A stretch of DNA of 64,000 bases from Chitinophaga rhizophila (lineage in GTDB: Bacteria; Bacteroidota; Bacteroidia; Chitinophagales; Chitinophagaceae). Position 1 is the stretch's first letter, and each line of letters starts with the position of its first letter. The position numbers and the translations under genes are program-made. The notes beneath the pieces were generated by a model. The model was not told the origin of the DNA. It saw only the letters and a program-made list of their open reading frames with translations, and did no database searches. The stretch is from NCBI RefSeq assembly GCF_019492185.1, contig NZ_JAICCF010000003.1, forward strand, positions 1,178,001 through 1,242,000. Direction: 5' to 3'. Below are positions 49,820 to 59,000 of the stretch, in pieces.

Positions 49820-52102
49820 ATGGCAAGAAAACAGAACAAGCAGGATGCGTTGGATTACCACGCATTGGGGCGGCCTGGAAAAATTGAAGTAATACCTACA
49901 AAGAACACCAAAACTCAATGGGACCTTTCACTGGCTTACTCTCCCGGAGTTGCCGAGCCATGTAAGGAAATTGCGAAAGACGTAGAAAACGTGTACAAAT
50001 ATACCGCCAAAGGAAATCTTGTAGCGGTAATCAGTAACGGTACGGCGGTACTCGGCCTGGGCGATATTGGCCCTGAAGCTGGTAAACCAGTAATGGAAGG
50101 TAAAGCAGTATTGTTCAAAATATTTGCAGACATCGACGTGTTTGACATTGAGTTGAACACAAAAAACGTAGACGAGTTTGTACAGGTTGTGAAAGCCATG
50201 GAGCCGACTTTTGGTGGTATTAACCTGGAAGATATCAAAAGTCCTGAGTGCTTTGAGATAGAGGAGCGTCTGAAAAAAGAACTGAAGATCCCTATCATGC
50301 ATGATGACCAGCATGGTACGGCGATCATCTCCAGTGCTGCGTTACTGAATGCACTGGAACTGGTAAAAAAGAAAATAGATAAGGTTAATATCGTTGTTAA
50401 TGGCGCTGGTGCAGCTGCCATGGCCTGTGTAAAACTATACGTAGCACTGGGCGCGAAAAAGGAGAATATCATTATGTTTGACAAGGATGGCGTCATTAAT
50501 GTAGGCCGTCCTAATCTCTCCGCGCTGCATACACAGTTTGCTACCACATCTAAAGTACTGGAGCTTGCAGAGGCATTGAAAGATGCTGACGTATTTGTTG
50601 GTCTGTCTGTAGGTAATGTAGTGACGCCTAATATGATCAAGAGTATGGCGAAAAATCCGATTGTGTTTGCAATGGCAAACCCTGATCCGGAGATCGCTTA
50701 TGATCTGGCTATTGCTTCCCGTCCTGATGTTATTATGTGTACCGGCCGTTCTGATCATCCTAACCAGGTGAACAACGTATTGGGTTTCCCATATATTTTC
50801 CGTGGAGCACTTGACGTACGGGCCACTCAGATCAATGAAGAGATGAAACTGGCTGCAGTACATGCACTGGCTGAACTTGCCAAAGAATCAGTACCAGATA
50901 TCGTGAATCTGGCCTATAATGAGAAGAACCTGTTCTTCGGTCCGCGATATATTATCCCTAAGCCGCTGGATCCACGCTTATTAAGCCATGTAGCTCCGGC
51001 GGTGGCAAGAGCAGCAATGGAAAGTGGTGTTGCACAGCAACCTATTACCAATTGGGAAGAATATGTAGAAATACTGAACAAGCGTCTCGGACTGGATAAT
51101 CAGTTGTTCCGTGTGATAGGTACTAAGGCGCGTCAGGACCCACGTAAGGTTGTATTTGCAGAAGCAGATAACCTGAAAGTACTGAAAGCTTCCCAGGTAG
51201 TGAGGGAAGAGGGTATTGCCTATCCCATACTGTTGGGTAATGAACTGCGTATCCGTAACCTGGCAGCAGAACATGGTATAGAGCTGGACGATACAGTGAT
51301 TATCGATCCGAAGAGTGATGAGATGAGCGAAAAGCGTCATCAGTTCGGAGAGTTGTTCTTTAAGAAACGTCAGCGTAAAGGCTTTAACCAGTACGAAGCA
51401 AAGAAAGTAATGCGTGAGCGTAACTACTTTGGTTGTATGCTGGTGGAAACAGGAGAAGCAGATGCACTGATCTCTGGTCTGACCCGTAATTACCCGGATA
51501 CTATTCGTCCAGCGTTACATGTAATCGGTATGGAGCCGAATGCTAAGCGCGTGGCCGGTATGTATATTATCAATACAAAACGCGGTCCGCTGTTCCTGGG
51601 AGATACTACTGTAAACTTTAATCCTACAGCGGAAGAGCTGGCGGAAATAACACTGCTGGTAGCTAATGAGGTAAGGCAGTTTAATATTACGCCACGTATT
51701 GCGATGCTGTCCTATTCAAGCTTCGGCTCCAGTGGTACACCTGAAGCCCAAATGGTTGCTAAAGCGCGCGAGATTGTAAAACAGAAAGATCCTACCCTGA
51801 TAGTAGATGGTGAGATACAGGCAGCTATGGCCTTCAACCAGGAGATCCTGAAGGACAGTTATCCTTTCAGTGAACTGATGGGACAGGAAGTGAATACGCT
51901 GATCTTCCCTAATCTGGCAGCAGGAAACATTGCTTATAATCTGCTCCAGGAAGTTGCTGGTTTCGATGCCATCGGACCAGTACTGCTGGGTATGAAGAAG
52001 CCTGTGCATATTCTTCAGTTGGGCAGCACCGTGCGTTCAATTGTGAACATGGTGAATATTGCTGTAGTGGATGCACAGCATAAATGTTGCGATAAGAAAT
52101 AA
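49820..52102 (+). CDS. maeB: NADP-dependent malic enzyme with phosphotransacetylase-like domain
   Basis: I start at ATG 49820 (MARKQNKQDALDYHALGRPGKIEV), giving 760 residues; the longer frame adds 21 residues. The N-terminal malic domain has LSLAYSPGVAEPCKEI, AVISNGTAVLGLGDIG and PIMHDDQHGTAIISSAALLNALEL, and the NAD-binding part has IVVNGAGAAAMACVKL. From about 440 a phosphate acetyltransferase-like domain follows (KVVFAEADNLKVLKASQVV, SYPFSELMGQEVNTLIFPNL), as in MaeB. It converts malate to pyruvate and CO2. The second domain is regulatory rather than catalytic in known MaeB proteins. Confidence 0.95.
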   Translation: MARKQNKQDALDYHALGRPGKIEVIPTKNTKTQWDLSLAYSPGVAEPCKEIAKDVENVYKYTAKGNLVAVISNGTAVLGLGDIGPEAGKPVMEGKAVLFKIFADIDVFDIELNTKNVDEFVQVVKAMEPTFGGINLEDIKSPECFEIEERLKKELKIPIMHDDQHGTAIISSAALLNALELVKKKIDKVNIVVNGAGAAAMACVKLYVALGAKKENIIMFDKDGVINVGRPNLSALHTQFATTSKVLELAEALKDADVFVGLSVGNVVTPNMIKSMAKNPIVFAMANPDPEIAYDLAIASRPDVIMCTGRSDHPNQVNNVLGFPYIFRGALDVRATQINEEMKLAAVHALAELAKESVPDIVNLAYNEKNLFFGPRYIIPKPLDPRLLSHVAPAVARAAMESGVAQQPITNWEEYVEILNKRLGLDNQLFRVIGTKARQDPRKVVFAEADNLKVLKASQVVREEGIAYPILLGNELRIRNLAAEHGIELDDTVIIDPKSDEMSEKRHQFGELFFKKRQRKGFNQYEAKKVMRERNYFGCMLVETGEADALISGLTRNYPDTIRPALHVIGMEPNAKRVAGMYIINTKRGPLFLGDTTVNFNPTAEELAEITLLVANEVRQFNITPRIAMLSYSSFGSSGTPEAQMVAKAREIVKQKDPTLIVDGEIQAAMAFNQEILKDSYPFSELMGQEVNTLIFPNLAAGNIAYNLLQEVAGFDAIGPVLLGMKKPVHILQLGSTVRSIVNMVNIAVVDAQHKCCDKK

Positions 52103-52110
52103 CTTCCAAT

Positions 52111-52252
52111 AATTAAGAATTGGGAATTAGGAATGGGCAATAAATGCCTGTAATAGAATTTATATCGGTATTGATTCATTAACTTAATGATGGAATACCG
52201 TTTGTAGACGAAGGGCTACTGGATTCTAAATTCCTAATTCCTAATTTTTTTT
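52111..52252. repeat. Paired AATTCC-type intergenic repeat
   Basis: AATTAAGAATTGGGAATTAG (extended to 52134) is nearly the reverse complement of the sequence at 52221-52252 (core ATTCCTAATTCCTAATTTT). The two can fold into a stem with a loop of about 90 bases, just before the next gene. Related sequence occurs at 34543-34570 and 54132-54153. Confidence 0.75.
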
Positions 52253-52253
52253 C

Positions 52254-53285
52254 ATGCAGCATATATCAAAGAAAAAAGCTTTTTTTCCGCTGAATCCTGC
52301 ATTCAGAGGCTATCTTAAATTGTATGAGAGAGAGGTAAAGCTGCCTGTCACTTATGAAGAGATGCGTTATTTTGATAACAGCATTCCGGTGTACGACAAG
52401 AGTGGAAAGGATACCTTATGGGAATCTGTTTTTTATCCGCAGAGTATGTATCATCAGCTGCAGGCAGGATTGAAAAGGATCTATTCTATCCTGAAGGCCG
52501 GGGGAGATTTTACTGCAGAAGAACACCTGGAGGTGGAGCGTATTGACTTCTGTACATTCGGCAATTCAAATCCTTTCCGTATCAGGATCAGAAATACCTA
52601 CAATGATGTGTACGACTACTTCTATATCAAAGTCGCAGATGCTTCCCGTATCTATGGACTAGAGCTGGAACATATCTTATCTCCCTATTGGATTACCTAT
52701 ATTGTTGATGGAAATACCCTGATAGAAGAACATATTGCCGGCGTACCCGGAGACCAGTTCATTCTGCACTACCTGGACAGACCGGAGTTTAACCCTAAGC
52801 GTATCGCCAAGGAGTTTGTCAAGTTCAATGAGCGTTGCTTCGTACGATTGCTGGGAGATATGCGTTCCTACAACTTTGTTTTTGACATTACCCAGGATTT
52901 TGATGATGTACAGTTCAGGATAAGGGCAATTGATTTTGACCAGCAGTTTTATGAGGGAAAGCGGACATTATATATGCCGCAGTTTTTCAAGGAGAACCGG
53001 ATTTTTGTTGAACTGGCTATGAAACATCTCAATGCCGAGGTAGTGAAGCAGTATCAGCAGGAGGAACGTTCAGTTATTGCCCGTAGGATCAAGACACAAC
53101 GGCACCGTATAAAGGACCTGCGGGATGTGATTATGACCGACAGGGTATCATTCCCAGAGAAAATAAGTCAGCTGGGCCATGAATTGGCAGAGTACTACCA
53201 GGATCCTGTCTTTTCCCGTTGTAAGACAATGGGTGCGATCATAGAGCGTAGTCTAAAGCGCCTGCTGGTGAGAAGTCTTAAATAA
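52254..53285 (+). CDS. Unannotated protein with protein-kinase-like motifs
   Basis: This 343-residue protein is not a family I recognise by name. The middle looks like a kinase-like (PKL/APH) fold: YDYFYIKVADAS with a VAIK-type Lys126, a hinge-like TLIEEHIAGVPGDQFI, a catalytic-loop-like LLGDMRSYNFVFD with Asp202 and Asn207 (the family form being HGDLxxxN), and RIRAIDFDQQF with Asp227 standing where the DFG aspartate would be. The histidine before Asp202 is absent. The C-terminus is a basic helical region. It has no signal peptide. It lies 56 bases before mlaE. A regulatory or small-molecule kinase role is inference. Confidence 0.7.
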   Translation: MQHISKKKAFFPLNPAFRGYLKLYEREVKLPVTYEEMRYFDNSIPVYDKSGKDTLWESVFYPQSMYHQLQAGLKRIYSILKAGGDFTAEEHLEVERIDFCTFGNSNPFRIRIRNTYNDVYDYFYIKVADASRIYGLELEHILSPYWITYIVDGNTLIEEHIAGVPGDQFILHYLDRPEFNPKRIAKEFVKFNERCFVRLLGDMRSYNFVFDITQDFDDVQFRIRAIDFDQQFYEGKRTLYMPQFFKENRIFVELAMKHLNAEVVKQYQQEERSVIARRIKTQRHRIKDLRDVIMTDRVSFPEKISQLGHELAEYYQDPVFSRCKTMGAIIERSLKRLLVRSLK

Positions 53286-53326
53286 CGGGAACTGCCGGAG
53301 GCTATGTAGTCCCAACTATTTTTCCC

Positions 53327-53334
53327 TATCTTTG
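53327..53334 (+). promoter_or_regulatory. -7 box upstream of mlaE
   Basis: TATCTTTG is an exact TAnnTTTG match, 7 bases before the mlaE start codon at 53342. A separate promoter for the mlaE-mlaF pair is therefore likely. Confidence 0.55.
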
Positions 53335-53341
53335 GCCAGTT

Positions 53342-54085
53342 ATGGAATTTAGATTCTTTCATCATTTCGGAAGCTACCTGCTTATGCTCAAAGGCATGTT
53401 TACCAGACCGGAAAACATGCGTATGTTCTGGAAGGAGTTTATGCGACAGTGTGTAGATATAGGCATTGGGTCTTTAGGGATAGTACTTATTATTTCACTG
53501 TTTATGGGAGGGGTGACTACCCTGCAGATCGCTTATCAGCTGGTAAGCCCTATTATCCCCAGGTCAACTATTGCACAGATAGTAAGAGACACCATTATAC
53601 TTGAATTTGCACCTACACTTACCTGTATCGTATTGGCAGGTGTGGTAGGCTCAAAAATAGCCTCAGAGCTGGGTAATATGCGTGTATCCGAGCAGATTGA
53701 TGCTCAGGAGATAATGGGTATCAATACTAAGGGGTACCTGATTCTGCCAAAGATTATGGCTGCTGTAATTATGATACCATGTCTGATCAGTATTGCAGGT
53801 TTCCTGGGCATCTGGGGAGGCCAGAAGGCAGGTGAACTGGGTGGTATATTGTCATCTGATCAGTATTGGCAAGGACTTAGACAGGACTTCAGAGCTTATA
53901 ATATCTTTTTTGCTTTGTTTAAGTCTTTCGTATTTGCCTTTATTATAGCCAGCGTACCTTCTTATTATGGATATCATGTACAGGGGGGCGCGTTAGAGAT
54001 TGGTAAAGCCAGTACCAGTGCTGTGGTTGTTACCTGTGTACTTATATTATTTATGGATTTCGTGCTGGCCGCACTTTTGTTATAA
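53342..54085 (+). CDS. mlaE: MlaE-type ABC transporter permease
   Basis: The 247-residue membrane protein has five or six helices and the MlaE family features: the ISLFMGGVTTLQIAYQL segment, EFAPTLTCIVLAGVVGSKIASELGNMRVSEQIDAQEIMGIN and SVPSYYGYHVQGGALEIGKASTSAVV. In E. coli MlaE is the permease of the MlaFEDB complex that moves phospholipids between the membranes. It is followed by the ATPase gene. No MlaD/MCE-type gene is visible in this window. Confidence 0.93.
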   Translation: MEFRFFHHFGSYLLMLKGMFTRPENMRMFWKEFMRQCVDIGIGSLGIVLIISLFMGGVTTLQIAYQLVSPIIPRSTIAQIVRDTIILEFAPTLTCIVLAGVVGSKIASELGNMRVSEQIDAQEIMGINTKGYLILPKIMAAVIMIPCLISIAGFLGIWGGQKAGELGGILSSDQYWQGLRQDFRAYNIFFALFKSFVFAFIIASVPSYYGYHVQGGALEIGKASTSAVVVTCVLILFMDFVLAALLL

Positions 54086-54156
54086 GACGTTCGCCCATTA
54101 CAAACGACAGGATTGCTGTAGCGTTTTGTAGTTCGGATTCTAATTCGTAATTGTTT

Positions 54157-54960
54157 ATGATTGAATTGGTTAATATTAAGAAGGGCTTTGGCGATAAGAT
54201 CATTCTGCCGGATGTTTCGGCAGTAATGGAGACCGGGAAGGTCAATCTTATTATTGGAAGCAGTGGTAGTGGAAAGACGGTAATGATGAAGTGTATGGTG
54301 GGACTGATGGAGGTAGATGCTGGTAAGATCCTGTATAATGGTGAGGATTTCGGTGCTATGGCCGATCAGGAGAAGAAGGAGATCCGTCAGCAGATAGGAA
54401 TGCTTTTCCAGGGGTCAGCCCTGTTTGACAGTATGACAGTTGAGCAGAATGTGATGTTCCCGCTGGATATGTTTGGAAAAGGTACCCTCCGGGAGAAGAA
54501 GGCCCGTGTGATGGAGTGCCTGGAAAGAGTACAGCTGAAAGATGCAGCCAAGAAGTTTCCTGCTGAAATCAGTGGCGGGATGAAGAAAAGGGTGGGTATT
54601 GCCCGTGCTATTGTATTGAATCCTAAGTACTTATTCTGTGATGAGCCTAACTCGGGACTTGATCCTCAGACATCATTATTGATTGATAAGCTGATCAAGG
54701 AATTAACACTTGAGTACAACATCACTACGGTAATTAATACACATGATATGAATACCGTGATGGAAAGCGGTGACCATATTGTATATATGTATAAGGGGCG
54801 TAAGCAGTGGGAAGGAAGTAATAAAGATATCATTTTCAGCAAAGATGAGAAGCTGAATGACTTTATATTTGCATCCGACTTCCTGCGGGATGCAAAGGAA
54901 ATGAGGCAAATGGAGATGTTCCAGAGTCAGGATTGGCGTAATAAGTTAAAAAAAGATTGA
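54157..54960 (+). CDS. mlaF: MlaF-type ABC transporter ATP-binding protein
   Basis: I start at ATG 54157 (MIELVNIKKGFGDKI), 267 residues; a TTG two codons upstream is less likely. Walker A is GSSGSGKTVMMKCMVG, the Q-loop region is GMLFQGSALFDSMTV, the signature is AEISGGMKKRVGIARAI and Walker B is LFCDEPNSGLDPQT. LFQGSALFDS is the MlaF-type Q-loop. It provides ATP hydrolysis for the MlaE permease. The upstream 71 bases hold a sequence (GGATTCTAATTCGTAATT) resembling the repeats at 34543 and 52221. Confidence 0.93.
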   Translation: MIELVNIKKGFGDKIILPDVSAVMETGKVNLIIGSSGSGKTVMMKCMVGLMEVDAGKILYNGEDFGAMADQEKKEIRQQIGMLFQGSALFDSMTVEQNVMFPLDMFGKGTLREKKARVMECLERVQLKDAAKKFPAEISGGMKKRVGIARAIVLNPKYLFCDEPNSGLDPQTSLLIDKLIKELTLEYNITTVINTHDMNTVMESGDHIVYMYKGRKQWEGSNKDIIFSKDEKLNDFIFASDFLRDAKEMRQMEMFQSQDWRNKLKKD

Positions 54961-55025
54961 TTTGGAAATTGGGATTAGGACTTTAATTTTGCCGATATCT
55001 ATTATAAAACAATAAACCAAGCGCG

Positions 55026-55907
55026 ATGAGTGTTTTAGTTAATAAGAATAGCAAAGTGATTGTACAGGGCTTTACCGGTACAGAGGGCACATTCCATGCC
55101 ACACAGATGATAGAATATGGCACGCAGGTAGTAGGCGGCGTTACGCCGGGTAAAGGCGGCACCAAGCACCTGGAACGTCCGGTTTTCAATACCGTAAGCG
55201 ATGCGGTAAAGGAAACAGGCGCTGATGTTTCTATCATTTTCGTTCCACCAGGTTTCGCAGCAGATGCGATCATGGAAGCAGCTGAAGCTGGTATTGAGCT
55301 GATCGTATGTATCACTGAGGGTATTCCCGTTCAGGATATGATCAAAGCTAAAAACTTCCTGGTTGGTCGTAATAGCCGCCTGATCGGACCAAACTGCCCT
55401 GGTGTAATCACTGCTGAAGAGGCTAAAGTAGGTATCATGCCTGGTTTCATTTTCAAAAAAGGTAACATCGGTATCGTATCTAAATCCGGTACTTTAACAT
55501 ATGAAGCTGCTGATCAGGTAGTTAAAGCTGGTCTGGGTGTTTCTACCGCTATTGGTATCGGTGGAGATCCAATCATCGGTACACCAACCAAAGATGCAGT
55601 TGAATTGCTGATGAACGATCCTGAGACTGTTGGTATCATCATGATTGGTGAAATTGGCGGTAGCATGGAAGCTGACGCAGCAAAATGGATCAAAGAAAAC
55701 GGTACTAAACCTGTAGTTGGTTTCATCGCAGGCCAGACTGCTCCTCCGGGACGTCGTATGGGCCACGCTGGTGCTATCATCGGTGGTGCTGATGATACAG
55801 CAGCTGCTAAAATGAAGATTATGGCTGAATGTGGTGTACACGTAGTAGCAAGCCCTGCTGACATTGGAAAGACAATGGCGGAAGTGCTGAAGACTGCAAA
55901 AGCATAA
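55026..55907 (+). CDS. sucD: Succinyl-CoA synthetase alpha subunit
   Basis: The 293-residue protein matches SucD: VIVQGFTGTEGTFHATQMIEYGTQVVGGVTPGKGGTKHL (CoA site), VCITEGIPVQDM, LIGPNCPGVI and RRMGHAGAII with the phospho-accepting His247. It is the CoA-binding alpha subunit of the TCA cycle enzyme that makes succinate and ATP or GTP. The beta subunit sucC is not in this window, which is common in Bacteroidota. A terminator follows directly. Confidence 0.97.
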   Translation: MSVLVNKNSKVIVQGFTGTEGTFHATQMIEYGTQVVGGVTPGKGGTKHLERPVFNTVSDAVKETGADVSIIFVPPGFAADAIMEAAEAGIELIVCITEGIPVQDMIKAKNFLVGRNSRLIGPNCPGVITAEEAKVGIMPGFIFKKGNIGIVSKSGTLTYEAADQVVKAGLGVSTAIGIGGDPIIGTPTKDAVELLMNDPETVGIIMIGEIGGSMEADAAKWIKENGTKPVVGFIAGQTAPPGRRMGHAGAIIGGADDTAAAKMKIMAECGVHVVASPADIGKTMAEVLKTAKA

Positions 55908-55933
55908 TAATCAGTATCTTATTATATTTTATG

Positions 55934-55969
55934 TCCTCCCATGGGTTAATCCGCGGGAGGATTTTTTTT
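55934..55969 (+). terminator. Terminator of sucD
   Basis: TCCTCCC (55934-55940) and GGGAGGA (55955-55961) form a 7-bp stem with a 14-base loop, followed directly by T8. Confidence 0.88.
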
Positions 55970-56060
55970 GGCCCCAATAACATTATTAGTGAATTTTATA
56001 ATGGAACCCTGTGGAATAGGACATTTTTCTGCATCCTGTTTCGGAGACAAACTGAATTTT

Positions 56061-59000
56061 ATGCTATCCCGTATGCGTCTTATCGGAGCTGTATTTATTT
56101 TATTAACTCTAAGCTGTACAAATGCTATGGCACAGTTTAACTATGACACCCAATGGAAGAAGGTATCAGAACTGGAATCCAAAAGTTTCTACAGAGCAGC
56201 CTTTGAGGCGCTCGATGTGATTTCAGCAAATGCAATTAAGGAGAAAAATGAACCACAACTGCTGAAAACATATATCTATCGTGTGAAATACACCGGATAT
56301 GTAGATATTGGCCCGTCTGACGGAAATAAAGCCTGGAGGAAACAGGCCTTTTCACCAATATCTTATGCCGTGCTAAAAAGTATGCAGGCAGAGTTACTTA
56401 TGAACTACCTGCGTAACCATAGGTACGAGCTATATAGTCGTACCGACGTACCAGGAGATACATCCAGGGATGTAGACACCTGGAGCGAGGAACGTCTCCA
56501 TAGAGAGATCACTGCTGCTTATGAAGCCTCTTTGCAGGATGCTGCTGTGCTGAAAAAGACAGATATCAGCCAGTACCATGTAATTCTCACTGAAGGTTCC
56601 AAGGAAGGTCGTGCGGTACGTTCCACTTTATATGACCTGTTGGCGCACCGTGCACTGGACTATTATAAGTCTGGTGAGAGTCTCATCACCAGCCCTGAAA
56701 ATCAGTTTGAACTGACAGATGCTGCTGCTTTTGCACCAGCGGCTGAATTTGTTAATCATACATTTACTACCACTGATTCCACCTCGCTTCAGTTTAAAGC
56801 GCTGCTGATCTTGCAGGAACTAATGCGTTTGCATGCTAATAACAAAACAGCATTACTGGAAGTAGATCTGGAAAGAACCTTATACATTCATCAGGTTGGC
56901 ATTATGCCTGACAAAGATGAATTATACCTCAAGTTGTTAAAGAGTCAGGAAAAAGAATATACAGGGGAAAAGGAAGTCGCCAAGTTTATACATTTGCTGG
57001 CAGAATACTATCATAATGAAAGTAATAAGAAGGAGCCAGGTATGATCGATGGTATGACCGCATCAGCAGCAAGCAAGTACGCCAAGGAGCTGTGCGAGAA
57101 GGGAAAAGCAATCGCCCCAGGTTACCAGGGAAGTACAAACTGCGCCAATCTGCTTATTAGTATCCTTCAGAAGCAGCTGGAACTGCAAACAGAGTTGGTT
57201 AATCTACCAGGTGTACCATTTCGGTCACTGGTAAGCTATCGCAATACCGACAAGCTGTATCTGAGAGTTATCAGTATTAATGAGGCCTTCCGAAGTTCTC
57301 TACGTGCTGCTCAACGTGATTACCGCGATACCACTCACCGTTACTGGAGGCTGATGCTGGAGAAACAACCAGTAAAAAGCTGGGAGCAAACATTGACCGG
57401 GTCTGAAGACTATTTGCAGCATGCAGCTGAAATTAAAGTAGACGGATTACCGCTGGGTATGTACGTAGTGCTGGCCAGTGTAAAGAGTAACTTCTCATTG
57501 GAAGATAATTTGATGGCAATACAGTTTATTCATGTATCCAATATCAGTTACGTATTGCATGAATTTAATGCAGACGATATTATTAACCGGTTCTATACCT
57601 TACATCGTCAGAGTGGGCAACCTTTGCCTAATACAAAACTGAATGTATGGAGCTTCAATGATGACGGTAAAAAAGAAAAGTTACAGCTGGTACAAACATA
57701 TACCACAGATAAAGAAGGAAAGATTGATGTTAAATGGTCAAATCTTCGTCAGGATGTCAAACTGGAATGGATAAGTGGGAATGATCAGTTGTATCTGGAT
57801 GATCATAAATATGTGTACAACTACAAATATCAGCAGGAATCCGAAGGGCAGGAAGAAAATTACAAAAGCTTTTTGTTTACTGACAGAGCAATTTATCGTC
57901 CTGGGCAGACAATGCATTTCAAAGGAATTATGCTGTCCAAAAATGGTAAGGGAGCAACTATAGTAGCAGACAAAGCAGCGGTTGTATTGCTGAAGGATAC
58001 AGAAGGTCAGACTATTGAAGAAATACGTCTTACAACAAATGAATTTGGTGCATTTTCCGGCCGTTTCACATTACCTTCAAACCGATTAAATGGAGAATTT
58101 AGTATTGAAGAAACGAACACAGACGCAGAGGTATCTTTCAGTGTGGAAGAATACAAGCGCCCTAAGTTCTATGTTGAGTTTGCGCCAGTACGTGGCACTT
58201 ACCGTGTAAATGATTCGGTGAAGGTTACTGCGAAAGCAATAGCTTATGCAGGTAATAATATTACAGGTGCAAAAGTAGAATACCGGATTGTCAGAAATAC
58301 ACGATTCCCTTATCCGTGGCTAATGTGGAGATCTCCTTACCGGGGTACCACACGTGAGATCACACACGGACAGAGTACGACAGGTGCAGACGGAACGTTC
58401 AGTGTAACTTTTCCTGCGCTGCCGGATAACAAAGTGCCGGCATCTCAGAAGCCGGTATTTACCTACACTGTATCAGCAACAATCACAGACATAAATGGAG
58501 AAACACACAGTGAGGAACAGTTGGTAAATGCCGGATATCAGGCACTGGAAATAGACATAGAGCTGCCTGACAGAGTAACAGCAAAAACGCTGGACTCTGT
58601 AAAGCTGGTCACACAGAATCTCAATGGTGTGTTTGAAGCTGCTAATGTGAAGGTAGTTGTAAATACTGTTAAACCGCCAAGCAGGTTGCTGAGAGCAAGA
58701 TACTGGCGTAAACCGGATCAGTTTGTCATGTCTCAAGCTGAATTTCAGCGTCTATTTCCTAATGACATTTACAATGATGAAAACAAACAGGAAAGCTGGG
58801 AAAGGGCTGGTGAAATGTCATCGTTGAATGTAACCACTGTTGAGAATGCAAAGGTGAAGCTGGTAAAAGGAAAGTTAGACGCTGGTTGGTATGAGGTACA
58901 GGTAAGCACCAAAGATAAGTATGGTGAAGAAGTGGTACAAAAGAAGTTGTTTGAAGTAGTGGACCCTGCTGCAAAGAAGCCTGCTTATCCATCATATATC

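Noticed and set aside
52111..52252. Paired repeat before the kinase-like gene as an insertion sequence or CRISPR
   Set aside because: Units are too short and imperfect, there are only two, no spacers of equal length exist, and no transposase or cas gene is present.
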